Positions 10,391-20,750 of a stretch of DNA of 64,000 nucleotides are shown piece by piece; positions within the stretch are counted from its first letter, which is position 1; each line of letters begins with the position of its first letter. The notes under the pieces were generated by a model. That model worked only from the letters and a program-made list of their open reading frames with translations, was not told the origin of the DNA and made no database searches. This DNA comes from Paraniabella defluvii (GTDB taxonomy: Bacteria; Bacteroidota; Bacteroidia; Chitinophagales; Chitinophagaceae). The DNA lies in assembly GCA_019316985.1 (NCBI GenBank), contig CP079215.1, forward strand, positions 2,728,001 to 2,792,000, read 5' to 3'. Position numbers and translations under genes: made by a program.

Positions 10391-10499
10391 CTTTTAAATA
10401 AGGGGCAGGTAAAGGCCCAGCCCCGTTTAATTTGGTGCAAAGGTAACAACTGTAGCTGTAAACAGTTGCTATTAATCGTTATCTTGTTGATTACCAGTA

Positions 10500-12871
10500 T
10501 TACCCAACAATCCTCAACCGGGCGTAATTGAGCAGGATCTTCTTTTCCCCGTTTGTTTCAAATTTTATAATAGCCATGGGGTTGTGGCTGGCTCCCTCCA
10601 TTTTTATAATTTCTCCAAATCCGAATTTCTGGTGCTCCACTTTTTGTCCAACGGCCAGTTCTGCAACATCATTGGCTACGAAGTTTTCGGTAGGCGTATG
10701 ATCGGTAACCTTTTTTTCCATTTTGGGAGGTAAGTAGCTCGGCGTAGCAGTTTTTTTAGTGGGTGGGGACCATAGCGCTTTTCGGCATCTTCGGCAGCCT
10801 TTTTGCCGCCAGACCAACCGCCTTCAAAGGAGCTCTTTTGCGACCATCCTCCGTTCATCCTGTCGAAGGCGCTACTGCCAAAGCTACCGGTCATTTTAGT
10901 GCCGCCTCCGGCGTAGCTGCGGTCCAGCAGTTGCTCGGGTAGTTCCTCGATAAAGCGGCTGGGCTCATTTTGCACCAATTGTCCGAATTTATAGCGGGTA
11001 TTGGCGTAAGTGATCCATAACTTCTTTTTAGCCCTGGTTACAACTACATAAAAAGACGACGTTCCTCCTCCAGCTCTTCCCGGGTATTAATGCTCATAGC
11101 ATTGGGAAACAACATTTCCTCCAGGCCGGCAGCAAATACGCATTCGAATTCAAGTCCTTTTGCCGCGTGAATGGTCATGAGTTTTACGGTGTCTGCATCT
11201 GGGTCTTTTTCATCTGCGTCAGTAAGCAGGGTAATTTGCTGCAGGTAGGCGCCCAGGCCCTTATCCACTACTTCACCATCTTCGTTATCAGGGCTTTCTA
11301 CCCATTCCTTAATTGAGTTGAGTAATTCCTGGATATTCTCATAGCGTTGCAATCCTTCTGTACTCTTATCGTTAAAGAGCTCTTTTACCAGGTTGGTATT
11401 TTTACCAACATGAAACGCCACTTCATAGGCGTTATGTTTTCCAGCATACTGGTAAAACTCCTGATCATGGTAACAAAGTTGTTGATTACCTCCAGGGTGC
11501 CTGATCTGAATCCATACTGAGCGGCATCCACCAGCACTTCCCACATTGTTTTATTATGGGTATTAGCCAGCAATATGATCTTATCTATTGTTGTTTTTCC
11601 GATACCCCGTACCGGGTAGTTGATGATCCTTTTCAGCGCTTCCTCGTCACGCGTGTTAATGATCAGGCGCAGGTAAGCTACAAGGTCTTTAATTTCCTTT
11701 CGTTGATAGAAGCTGACGCCTCCATACATAGTATAGGGAATAGCCATACGTCTTAAAGCTTCCTCAAAAGCCCGGCTTTGAGCATTGGTACGGTAAAGTA
11801 TTGCGAAATCCTTATTTAAAAAATGATTGCGTAGCTTTTGCTCCTGTATACTGTCGGCCACAAATTTCCCTTCTTCATTATCCGACATGGTTTTAACGAT
11901 GCGGATCTTTTCACCCTCAGCATTTTCAGTAAACAGCACTTTGGGTATTTGTGCTTTGTTTTTGCTGATGACGTCGTTGGCGGCGTTGATGATTGTTTGT
12001 GTGCTGCGATAATTTTGTTCCAGCTTTACCACTTTTACTTCATCATAATCTTTCTGGAACTGCAAAATATTCTGGATGGTAGCGCCGCGGAAACTGTAAA
12101 TACTCTGCGCATCGTCGCCCACCACGCAAACATTTTCATGCATTGCCCCAGTAGCTTTATTACCTCGTACTGGGCCGGGTTGGTATCCTGGTACTCGTCA
12201 ATGAGTATATATTTAAATTTATGCTGGTACTTACTGAGAGATTCGGCGTTGGTTTTAAGCAACTCATAAAATTTCAGCAACAGGTCATCAAAGTCCATGG
12301 CCCCGTTTTTAAAACAACGCTTGCAATAGGCATCATATATCTTGGCTATTGCGGGCCGGTTGGCACGGATGTCTTCCTGTTGCACGTAATAGTCAGTTGC
12401 ATAATCGGCAGGTGAAACCAGCGCATTCTTGGCCGAGGAAATACGGTTGTATACCGTTGCCGGTTTATACAGCTTGTCGTCCAGATGCATTTCGTTGATC
12501 ACTGCTTTTACTACGCTCTTGGCATCGTCGGTATCATAAATGGTAAAGTTGTTAGGGTAGCCTATCCGGTGCGCTTCTGCTCTTAAAATACGGGCAAATA
12601 CGCTGTGGAAAGTACCAATATATAAATTACGAGCCTCGCTGTTACCTAAAATATGTTCTACCCTTTCCTTCATTTCGCGGGCTGCCTTATTGGTAAATGT
12701 GAGCGCAAGAATGTTAAATGAGTCAATGCCGCTTGCCATTAAATGGGCGATACGCGTTGTCAATACCTTTGTTTTCCCACTTCCTGCACCGGCTATAATC
12801 ATAATCGGCCCCTGAATATGTAATACTGCCTCTTTTTGCCGCTCGTTCAATCCTTTTATATAATCCTGCAT
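10500..12871 (-). CDS. pcrA: UvrD/PcrA-type DNA helicase (frame-broken)
   Basis: Five frame segments form one protein of about 790 residues, the normal length. In order: MIIAGAGSGKTKVLTTRIAH (Walker A), LALTFTNKAAREMKERVEHI (Ia), YILIDEYQDTNPAQY (II), VVGDDAQSIYSFRGATIQN (III), VVKLEQNYRST (IV), KLMTIHAAKGLEFECVFAAG (V), and after a shift the VTRAKK-type motif VI. The C-terminus holds VAELAVGQKVEHQKFGFGEI, the Tudor-like beta domain that binds RNA polymerase in PcrA/UvrD. Shifts are near 12130, 11480, 11040, 10970 and 10740. It unwinds DNA 3' to 5' in nucleotide-excision and mismatch repair. RecB-like or Rep proteins lack this C-terminal domain order. Confidence 0.93.
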
Positions 12872-13079
12872 GGGCGCAAGGTACGAAGAGCGTATGATTT
12901 ATAGGTTAGGCGCAGGGCAAAAGTATCTGCCCCAAAAAAACGGGGAGTATTCAGGTACTTTAACAATACCGGGTTAAACCTCGTAAGTATTTTGTAGTCA
13001 CATAACTGTTTGTAAATGTTTAACAATAATTAGCAGAAAGTTTGTTTTTTAAATATCATCTAACCAAAAACAGAGCGGG

Positions 13080-13841
13080 ATGTATTTAAGATTAAAAAAA
13101 TAAGCATTTTAGGCGGAATGGTTTTTTAGCCCACATGTTGATGGCTCAGGAGATTCCTTCCCGGGTAAATGATGGTGTTAGCAGCGCTGCGCCCAGGGAG
13201 GCACGAAAAGACGCTTATTTTAACCTGAAGCTTACCAAGGAGCAGCAAAAGGAATTGCAGGCATTGAATAAAGAAAGCCGTGACAAGGTAAAAGCGCTTT
13301 CGGAAGACAGCCTGCTGGCTCCAAAAGAGAGAAGGGAGAAAACGCAGGCAATTCGAAAAGAGTTAACAGAAAAACGCAGGGCTATTCTTACGGAAGAGCA
13401 GTATGCGAGGTATGAGCAAAACCTGAAGGAAATTAAGGAAAAAGGCGCCATAAGCCCTGAAAGGAACGTACAGAATAACGTTGGGAAAAATAAGGAAAAA
13501 GATGTTAATGGTTTGAGCAGGGATACAGAGAAAAAGACATCTAAAAAGGAAAGGGGAACTGGAATGATTTGCAGATGACTGGAGAACAGAGGGAAAAAAT
13601 GAGAACTGCAGGTCAGGATTATAGCTCACGGTTACAAACCATACGAAATAATATATCACTTACATCGTCCGAAAAACAAGACCAGATAAGAGATGCCTAC
13701 AGGGCATATGATATGGAAGTTCGCTCTATTCTCACCGCAGAGCAGAAGTCTAAGTGGGATGATCAGCAAAGGCGGGCCAGGATGTCAATGTCAATGCGGG
13801 AGTTACAAAATGACAGGGCCAGGAGAGGGCTGAATAATTAG
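13080..13841 (+). CDS. Secreted protein with two LTxxQ-type units (frame-broken)
   Basis: An ATG at 13080, with one missed A in the A7 run near 13090 and one missed T near 13125, yields a signal peptide ISILGGMVFLAHMLMAQ. The mature part has two similar helical units: LKLTKEQQKELQALNKESRD to AILTEEQYARYEQNL, and after a shift near 13565, MTGEQREKMRTAGQDYSSRL to ILTAEQKSKWDDQQ. The spacing of LTxEQ motifs around basic helices resembles the Spy/CpxP periplasmic chaperone fold. These chaperones bind unfolded envelope proteins; the role here is inference. The protein is rich in Lys, Glu, Arg and Gln. Its paralogue follows directly at 13910. Confidence 0.6.
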
Positions 13842-13909
13842 TGTGTGATTAAAAAATGCCCTGGGTCAGGCCTGTTCCAACAATTCAATTAAAACAAAAA
13901 AATAGAAAA

Positions 13910-14323
13910 ATGAAAAAACAATTTTCCTCGCTGCCATGATCAGCGCTTTCAGCATCACTGCTACCTACGCACAGGATGCGCCCAAAGAAAAACCTAAAGG
14001 AGAAGCCCGCCAGGGGCGAGCGGCGCGGACCGGGAGGTGGATATAACGCGGCAGAAATGTATAAAGACCTGAACCTTACAAAAGACCAGGAAGCTAAGTT
14101 GAAAACATTGAATGAAGAGCAGGGAGCAAAAATGCAGGAGTTAAGAAATGATAACTCTTTAAGTGATGATGCCAGGAGGGAAAAGATGCAGGCGATAAGA
14201 AAGGATAGAATGGAAAAAGAAGGTGCTATTCTTACTAAAGAGCAAAAAGAAAAACTGGATGCAAAAAGGAAGGAGAGAATGGAAAGAGGCGGCAACAGAG
14301 GGCCTCGTGAAAACAAGCAATAA
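13910..14323 (+). CDS. Secreted LTxxQ-type protein, paralogue of upstream gene (frame-broken)
   Basis: Adding one A to the A6 run just after the ATG at 13910 gives a signal peptide ending SAFSITATYAQ. A shift near 13990-14030 joins it to a Gly-rich linker and the helical unit LNLTKDQEAKLKTLNEEQGA to GAILTKEQKEKLDAKRKER. This unit aligns closely with the first unit of the upstream gene, including the NxDSLSxxxRREKxQAIRK stretch. It is probably a periplasmic Spy/CpxP-like helical protein. Gap to the upstream gene is about 70 bases and a strong terminator follows at 14351, so the two genes probably form one transcript. Confidence 0.6.
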
Positions 14324-14350
14324 AGTATCCTGATATAGCGCCGTTATTTA

Positions 14351-14376
14351 GCCACTTTCATAGAAAGTGGCTTTTT
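14351..14376 (+). terminator. Rho-independent terminator
   Basis: GCCACTTTC, a three-base loop, then GAAAGTGGC forms a perfect 9-bp stem followed by TTTTT. It ends the LTxxQ gene pair. Confidence 0.85.
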
Positions 14377-14389
14377 GTTGAAGCATTAG

Positions 14390-14397
14390 TATCTTTG
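14390..14397 (+). promoter_or_regulatory. Candidate -7 promoter box upstream of rluB
   Basis: TATCTTTG matches the Bacteroidota -7 consensus TAnnTTTG, between the terminator and the ATG at 14436. No TTG lies at the proper 19-21 base distance upstream, so support is partial. Confidence 0.4.
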
Positions 14398-14435
14398 TAG
14401 TTTAATTACTGTTGGAAAACAGCAAAATATTACAC

Positions 14436-15646
14436 ATGAAAAAATAGATCCCCGTTTTCAGAAGTTTGCCAAAAGAAAAGCAACGCCGCTATAAAAGAAG
14501 GTTTTAAGCAGGAGAAAAGAAAGTACAAAAAGAAAGAGCCGAATTTTTTGAGCAAAAAAGAAAGAGGCCCGTGAAAAGAGAGCACGGCTCCGTGATTGTT
14601 CGCGAAAAAGTTGCAGTGGAACAAATGCCTCTTAACAAGTACCTGGCACATGGCGGCGTGAGCAGCCGCAGGAGGCTGCAGATTTGATTAAAGAGGGCAA
14701 TGTGAAAGTGAACGGGAAGGTAGTTACAGAACCGGGGTATAAAATGGCAGATGGTGATGAAGTAACGGTAAACGGGAAAAAATTTTTATAACAAAAATCT
14801 GGTATACATCCTGGTGAACAAGCCCAAGGATTATATCACAACTACGGATGACCCGCAAAAGCGCAAAACGGTTTTAGACCTGATTAAAAAAGCTACCCAG
14901 GAACGTGTATACCCGGTAGGAAGATTGGATCGCAATACATCAGGGGTGTTACTGATCACCAACGACGGCGAATTAGCGCAAAAGTTAACGCATCCAAGTA
15001 ACCAGGTCAGGAAAATTTATGCTGTAACATTAAACAAGCCTCTTGAAAAAGGTGACTTTGACAGAATTTTAAAGGGGTGACATTAGAAGATGGCCCTGCT
15101 TACGTAGACGTGCTGGCCTACAGCGATGCTAATGACAGAACACAGGTAGGAGTGGAGATACACAGCGGGCGTAACCGTATTGTTCGCAGGATTTTTGAGA
15201 GCCAGGGTTATGATGTGAAAAACCTGGACAGGGTGATGTTTGCCGGGCTTACCAAGAAAAACGTGGAGCGCGGTAAATACCGTTTTCTGACGGAAAAGGA
15301 AGTGAGAAACCTGAAATACCTGGGAAAAGACAATAAAAAAGCAGGAAAGGAACAGCCTCCGGTAAAGAGCGCTAACCCAACCGCCGGTAACGGCGCAGAG
15401 GCAGAAGCTCCTGCCAAAAGATTAAGAAAGCCGTTTAAAAAAGAAGCCCATCCCGGCAAGTCTTATGACAATGCAAAAGGTTCCCTGAAGGGAGCAGGCT
15501 ATGCGACAAAAGCCCCTGCTAAAAAAACAGGAAAACCCTTTAAGAAAGATGGTCAGCCCGGAAGAACCTCAGGCGGGGATACAAAGCTGCTTCAGCACCA
15601 GGTAAACCGGCCAGACCGAGGAGGAATGATAACAATTAACTTATAA
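14436..15646 (+). CDS. rluB: RluB/RsuA-type pseudouridine synthase with Lys-rich tails (frame-broken)
   Basis: After a Lys/Arg-rich head of about 60 residues the S4 RNA-binding domain begins, MPLNKYLAHGGVSSRREAAD through VKVNGKVV. The catalytic domain has VYPVGRLDRNTSGVLLITND, where the Asp in GRLD is the nucleophile of the RsuA family, and VEIHSGRNRIVRRIFESQGY, which is the RQIRRM-type motif. A basic, Pro/Lys-rich C-terminal tail follows from about 15330. Several single-base shifts occur (near 14441, 14490, 14570, 14670, 14785, 15078). It would modify 23S rRNA at U2605 or a similar site. Head and tail extensions are common in Bacteroidota homologues. The yqeY gene follows after 18 bases. Confidence 0.88.
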
Positions 15647-15664
15647 ACCGATCAATATATCCAT

Positions 15665-16119
15665 ATGTCGTTAGAACAAACTATCAATGCAGATATTAAA
15701 ACTGCTATGTTGGCGAAGGATGCCAATGCATTAACCAGCCTGCGCGCGGTGAAGGCTGCAATTCTTTTGGCGAAAACTGCAGAAGGCGCAAAAGAAGAAT
15801 TGAGTGCTGATGATGAAATTAAAATTGTGCAAAAGCTGGTAAAGCAACGCAAGGATTCTCTCGAAATTTTTGAGCAGCAAAATCGCCCCGACCTGGCGGA
15901 GAAAGAGCGGCAGGAAATAGCGGTTATTGAAAAGTACTTGCCCGCGCAATTATCGCCGGAAGAATTAAAAGCCGAATTACAAAAATTATTGCCGAAACGG
16001 GCGCTTCTTCTCCTGCCGATATGGGCAAGGTAATGGGAGCTGCCAGCAAGGCCTTATCGGGAAAAGCCGAAGGAAAAGCTATTTCAACAATGGTGAAAGA
16101 GCTGCTGGCTTCATCATAA
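15665..16119 (+). CDS. yqeY: GatB/YqeY domain protein (one frameshift)
   Basis: It starts MSLEQTINADIKTAMLAKDA, then LTSLRAVKAAILLAKTAEG and IVQKLVKQRKDSLEIFEQQN, all typical of free-standing YqeY. A shift near 15985 restores ETGASSPADMGKVMGAASKA, the conserved C-terminal PxxMGKVM stretch, ending ELLASS at 16119. About 150 residues, the usual length. The family shares the tail domain of GatB that recognises tRNA; the role of the stand-alone protein is not defined. It is 18 bases after rluB and ahead of a strong terminator. Confidence 0.88.
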
Positions 16120-16140
16120 GCAAACAGCTTTAATTATATT

Positions 16141-16180
16141 AAGCTGCTTACCTGCATATTCTGCGGTAAGCAGCTTTTTT
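16141..16180 (+). terminator. Strong Rho-independent terminator
   Basis: AAGCTGCTTACC pairs perfectly with GGTAAGCAGCTT over 12 bp and is followed by a T run. It terminates the rluB-yqeY transcript and touches the last bases of the convergent lipase gene. Confidence 0.9.
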
Positions 16181-17289
16181 ATTGCGGGTAATATTTTTGT
16201 ATTAAAAAATAATAGGGTGCAAAATGATGGTGTAAGAAATTGTCTTTACCGTCATCTTTAAATTTTGCATCATAAGCAGCATCGGGTATCAGAACCACAG
16301 GGCTTCCTGCTCTCATGTAATTATTGGAAGCCGAATAGGCAGGCTGTTTAAATTGCGGGAGAGATTTTTTAATAGCCATCTTATAGATGGTTTTCCCCAG
16401 GTATTTGGTGTACATCTCCTGTGCCTTTCGGGGTTTTCGGTTCACCCTTCCGTATAAAATACCTCCGATAAACCGAATGCCAAATTTTTGCTTTTTCAGC
16501 ATGTCTTTTTTTGATCAGCGGATTGGGCTCGCTCATATCCTGTATACGCTGGATGGTATAAGGAGACTCCGGCACCCAGTCTTTACGGTTTACAATAGTG
16601 AAGCCCCATCCGTCGCGGGTAATATTTTCATAGTCGTAAGCATAATACATATTGCCGGGTTTGGGCGCTGCGCTGCAATAGGTTTTAAATTGGATGTCTT
16701 TTGGCAGCTGTCCGTCTTGCTGCAAATAATGCAGGTAAGAGCGTAGCAGGAACGCAATGGCGGCTCCTGGCTATGCCCGAATATATAAATGTCACGAACT
16801 CCTTTCTGGTGCAGATCCTGTATTTTTTTCTACTATGTCTGGCGCCATAGAAGCCAGTGATACCGTCCAGCCAACGTGCACTGTTGCCTGCTTGTCAGCC
16901 GAAAGCCTGTACCTGAATTCGGTAGAGTCGTTCATATGAAGGCTGCCTGTTGCCGGTATCATTGCAGCATAAAAGTTAGCCAACCAGCTTACCTTATCGC
17001 CGATAGTGCCTCTGATGGATATAGCTGCTACGTTATCTTCCCTCAGGTATAATGACCATTGGTTCTTTAGTCCTACTTCTGGAGAGCGATAAAGCCTGGA
17101 AAAAGGATCTTTAGCAGTTTTACGCAGGTTGCTGTCGGGAATGCTGCTGCCAAAATAAAACAGGGAAAACAGGGTGATATACTCTTTCACGTCAAAACCT
17201 GGTTTTAGTTTCGTTTGCGCCTGCAGCGAATAGCTGCCAGTTAGCAATAGCGTAACAGCGAGACATAGGAAAGTAAGTAAGCGTTTCAA
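16179..17289 (-). CDS. Secreted class-3-type lipase (frame-broken)
   Basis: The start MKRLLTFLCLAVTLLLTGSY is a signal peptide. The body has DNVAAISIRGTIGDKVSWLA, the strand before the oxyanion region, and after a shift near 16770 IYIFGHSQGAAIAFLLRSYL, where GHSQG carries the nucleophilic serine of lipase class 3. Downstream FKTYCSAAPKPGNMYYAYDY and FTIVNRKDWVPESPY contain candidate catalytic Asp, and the C-terminal DNFLHHHFAPYYFLIQKY includes a candidate His. Further shifts are near 16500 and 16400. The length of about 370 residues fits. It probably hydrolyses lipids in the periplasm or outside the cell. It sits downstream of mdh on the same strand but with its own long gap and a terminator between. 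Confidence 0.72.
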
Positions 17290-17339
17290 TTTGATTTCTT
17301 TTTTAGGATAAGGAAGTTTCCCGGCCTGTAAATAAATAA

Positions 17340-17371
17340 AAAAGCTCCGGTTGAGAACCGAAGCTTTTTAG
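17340..17371 (-). terminator. Rho-independent terminator downstream of mdh
   Basis: Read on the minus strand, AAGCTTCGGTT, a CTC loop, then AACCGGAGCTT pair over 11 bp with one G-U pair, followed by a T run. It separates mdh from the lipase gene. Confidence 0.8.
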
Positions 17372-17382
17372 TGGAAGTATTT

Positions 17383-18312
17383 TTACAATGTTTTCAGTAC
17401 ATCGTTCATAGCTCTTACTGCATCAGCGCTTTTATTGAAGGCGGCCTGCTCCTCATTGCTTAATTTGAAATCAAGGATTTGCTCCCAGCCGTTTCTGCCG
17501 ATCGTTACCGGCACTACCAGCGAAATATCGCTTTGTCCATACTCTCCTTCGAGGTAAACACCACTTGAGATCAGCTTCTTCTCATCACGCAAAATACTTT
17601 CTACCATGGCGGCAGTGCCTGCACCTGGCGCATACCAGGCGGAAGTGCCGATCAGTTTGGTTAATGTAGCGCCACCAACCATAGTATCTGCTACAATTTT
17701 TTGTTGTTGCTCTTCACTTAAAAAGTTCGTCACCGGCGTGCTGCCCCATGTGGCATGTTTAATCAACGGGATCATAGTAGTATCACCGTGCCCGCCAATT
17801 ACCACTGCATTCAGATCCGCCGGAGAGCATTTCAACTCCTGGCTGAGGTAGTAACGAAAACGCGCAGAGTCTAATGCACCACCCATACCAATTACCTTGT
17901 TTTTGGGTAAGCCTGAAGTGGTATAAGTTAGGTAGTTCATGGTGTCCATCGGGTTAGACACTACGATGATAATGGTATCGGGAGAATGCTTTAATATATT
18001 TTCAGTTACGCTTTTTACAATACCTGCATTTACACCAATCAATTCCTCTCTTGTCATCCCGGGCTTTCGCGGCAAGCCAGATGTAATAACCACTACATCT
18101 GAATTTTCGGTAGCTACATAATCGTTGGTAACGCCTTTGATTTTGGTATCAAATCCCAGCAAAGCTGCCGTTTGCATCATATCAATCGACTTCCCCTCTG
18201 CAACACCCTCCTTTATATCTAATAAAACAAGTTCTGAAGCCAGCTCTTTGCGGGCAATATTGTCGGCACAGGTAGCTCCTACTGCACCAGCTCCCACTAC
18301 GGTTACTTTCAT
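17383..18312 (-). CDS. mdh: Malate dehydrogenase (LDH-like type)
   Basis: This is an intact 309-residue protein. MKVTVVGAGAVGATCADNIA holds the NAD-binding GxGxxG. SGLPRKPGMTREELIGVNAG is the active-site loop; the Arg in LPRKPGM recognises the second carboxylate and so marks malate rather than lactate specificity. VVSNPMDTMNYLTY and VIGGHGDTTMIPL, with the catalytic His, follow in the normal order. It oxidises malate to oxaloacetate in the TCA cycle in the cytosol. It is a single gene with its own terminator. The upstream gap holds a GC-rich repeat (18381-18432). Confidence 0.95.
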   Translation of the reverse strand: MKVTVVGAGAVGATCADNIARKELASELVLLDIKEGVAEGKSIDMMQTAALLGFDTKIKGVTNDYVATENSDVVVITSGLPRKPGMTREELIGVNAGIVKSVTENILKHSPDTIIIVVSNPMDTMNYLTYTTSGLPKNKVIGMGGALDSARFRYYLSQELKCSPADLNAVVIGGHGDTTMIPLIKHATWGSTPVTNFLSEEQQQKIVADTMVGGATLTKLIGTSAWYAPGAGTAAMVESILRDEKKLISSGVYLEGEYGQSDISLVVPVTIGRNGWEQILDFKLSNEEQAAFNKSADAVRAMNDVLKTL

Positions 18313-18380
18313 TTTGCATTAATATTTTAAAGATGATCAATCGGTTACCTGCAAACGTACATTAAATTTTTCATCCGCAA

Positions 18381-18432
18381 AACCTGTCCCTGCCCGTACC
18401 GGTGCGCGGGCGTCCGGCAGGTGGGGTTGCAC
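18381..18432. repeat. GC-rich hairpin element, REP-like
   Basis: The element contains CCTGCCCGTACCGG and, opposed to it, CGTCCGGCAGG, in an otherwise AT-rich intergenic region of about 410 bases (18313-18725) that holds no gene. A related piece with CCTGCCCGTA and a trailing TTGCAC lies at 42921-42955. Two degenerate copies suggest a dispersed extragenic repeat family. Confidence 0.45.
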
Positions 18433-18699
18433 AGCGAATGGATGGAAAATTAACAGTAAATCTCCCCGTGATAAGAATAAAACGTTTTATATTCATGTGA
18501 AATCTATTGAAAATAAAGCTACAGATTCTTCGACCGGTATATACTTAAAAGATATGGGATGCAGCTGTTTTCCATATCAAAGCAGCGCATATGTTGCCAC
18601 CTGCATTTGTTGTGCAAAAGATGAAAATAACCCGAATATCATGAGTTAAATGTGTATTGGGGCGAATAGCAAAGCCCGTGTTCTTTCGGCTTTCAATAT

Positions 18700-18707
18700 T
18701 ATCTTTG
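18700..18707 (+). promoter_or_regulatory. Candidate -7 promoter box of the three-gene cassette
   Basis: TATCTTTG matches TAnnTTTG 18 bases before the ATG at 18726. The -33 position has GTG rather than TTG, so the match is partial. Confidence 0.45.
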
Positions 18708-18725
18708 ATCCATAATCTAAACAGT

Positions 18726-19404
18726 ATGGAAAATCAGAAAGGCGGTTTTTTTAGCGGGTTGAAAAAAATGATATTTAAAGAAGAGGAGGTTCCTTTACCC
18801 AGCCAACAACCCGAGCCGGCTCCCGCTAAAGTGGTTACACCGGTAGAAGCCGAATCCCGCCCGGTTGGGAACTTGGGTACCAGTACTGCCTCCCTTGAGG
18901 CAAGGGAAGATGCGGCAAAAAAGCTTATCAGCTTATTGAGTCCATTAATCAGCCAGGTGTAGACTTTTTTGAAGTTTGGAATGCGGTAGAGGAGAATGGC
19001 GGGTTGCAGGCAACTTCCTGAAGCAGGCATTTAACACTTTGAAATTTGCAGATAAAACGCTGACCAAAGAAAAATTGCTAAGCAGTGGTAATTACTATAA
19101 AACTGAATTACAAAAAGCATTGGATAATGATATCCAGAAGAAGAACGGGGAGAAAACAGCAATTACCAATAAGATAAAAGACTCGAAAGAGACATTGGCG
19201 GCAGAGATCAATTCGCTCGAAGAACAGGTGGTGCGCTTGCAAAAAACAATTGCGGAAAAGCAGGCCGAATTATCCAACTTGCAGGCACACTGGCAGCCCA
19301 AGCTGGAAGATATTGAGAAGAAAATTCAAACAGGCAGGCATGCCATCGAGGGTGTACTCAGCAAAATGCAAACCTTATTGAATCTTGCCGAAAAAGAGCT
19401 GTAG
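18726..19404 (+). CDS. Cytosolic coiled-coil protein, first gene of unrecognised cassette (frame-broken)
   Basis: The protein starts MENQKGGFFSGLKKMIFKEE, a short amphipathic segment that could touch the membrane, followed by a Pro/Glu-rich linker (about residues 20-55). A shift near 18930 (A6 run) restores KKAYQLIESINQPGVDFFEV, a small helical domain, and one near 19017 restores SLKQAFNTLKFADKTLTKE. From about residue 125 to the end it is a long coiled coil (SLEEQVVRLQKTIAEKQAEL). No signal peptide or membrane segment is present. I recognise no family; the coiled-coil architecture recalls PspA/ESCRT-III-type accessory proteins, but that is only a resemblance. It is followed after 165 bases by the membrane partner on the same strand. 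No other clear evidence for function. Confidence 0.65.
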
Positions 19405-19569
19405 CCGGGCGTAAAATGAGCCTGGAAGCCGGATTGTCAGGCGGTTAATTTGCCTCTTTTTCAGGATCTGGCATCCCGTTTAATTGACCGATATTAGCGC
19501 TCTATTTACCGATTTGCAGTTGCCTTGAACCTTGTTTTATCATTAATTTTACTTATAAATAATTAATTA

Positions 19570-20689
19570 ATGACCACATCCAACAACCATTCGCTCGCTA
19601 ATACGATCCCTGCATCGCTAAAAAACCAGCTTCCTATTTTCCAGGTAATAGGTGATAAGTTGCCTGCGGCAGTTAAAACACCCGAAGCAAAGAAAACATT
19701 CAGTGCGCTGGTGTTTTGGGTGCTGATGATCGGCGGTGTTATTGCCTTTGTAAAATACCTGCCCTTATTATTAGAGTATGCGCAAAAAAAAGTGTACTGT
19801 TTGTACTATTTGGTATTGTATTCATCGTGCTGCTGATGTTGGCGCCTAAAATAATAAGTGTGCTACATCGTTTAGGTACCGTGCTGTTGTTTAAAAGTGA
19901 AAAAGCCATTATACGTAATAACCCGATAGAGTCCTTACAATTACTGTCGCGTGAAGCAAAAGACACTTTAAGACGTGTGAAAGAAAAGATCGCCAATGTG
20001 GATGGTGTACGTATTGATATGATTCAAAGTGGTGTTACTGCGCAAAATGCAGCACAGGAAAAGTATACCCTTGCCAAACGCTTTACTACCGAAGCGGGCA
20101 ACCTGGAGTTTAAAGGAAAAGAAGCAGAGCAGGCGCAGGACAGGGAAAGGGCCAATGCGCTCAACCGTGATGCGAAGGAAACCCGTACCAAGGCTTTTTA
20201 CTGGGAAAAGAAGGTGAGGCCGAAGAGCAGAATGCACGCAGCTATGCGCAGTATGCCAACCAGTTTGCAAAAGTGCTGGAGGTATTAAAGGATAATGAAA
20301 GTGCAGCCCGTATTTATGTGAGCACATTGGATAGCAGTATTTCTATCATCAACAAAAAGATGGAAGCTACCAATAAAATGAAGAATGCAACAGACGGATT
20401 GGCTGAGGTATTTAATATCAAAGACGGCTGGGTTTTCCAGGAAGCAATGGGTGCCGCAACCAGCGCTATCAGTCAGAATATTGCGGCCATACGTTCGAAC
20501 CTGGAGTTTCTCGATCAGAACAACTCCGTAACAGTGGGCGGTACGCCCAGCCAGGAAGAGCTGACCGCATTCATTCAAAAGGTAGATCAGAGAAACCTGA
20601 CTAAATTAAACGTGAATGAAGTAGGGCAAAGCTATCACGAGCTAACCAACGAGGAAAAGGTAGATAAAGGATTTTCCTTGTTAGACTAA
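19570..20689 (+). CDS. Two-pass membrane protein with long coiled-coil tail (frame-broken)
   Basis: After about 45 residues come two membrane segments, FSALVFWVLMIGGVIAFV and VLFVLFGIVFIVLLMLA, joined by a short loop; a shift lies near 19790 (A8 run). The rest, about 300 residues, is charged helix: LLSREAKDTLRRVKEKIANV, then NLEFKGKEAEQAQDRERANA, and after a shift near 20215 the segment with ARSYAQYANQFAKVLEVLKD. The last third has IYVSTLDSSISIINKKMEAT and ISQNIAAIRSNLEFLDQNN. The pattern of long helices with a membrane anchor resembles PspA/IM30-like membrane remodelling proteins, but I cannot assign it. The tail should face the cytosol if the hairpin is N-in. It lies between the coiled-coil gene and the actin-fold gene, same strand. 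Confidence 0.7.
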
Positions 20690-20750
20690 TTGATTGATAT
20701 CTCTTCGCTGTCAATGAACACTATTTTTTACTAAACTCAACAAAAACAAA

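Noticed and set aside
10445..10470. Hairpin between pcrA and the ClC gene as a terminator
   Set aside because: Stem of only 6-7 bp without a T run on the coding strand.
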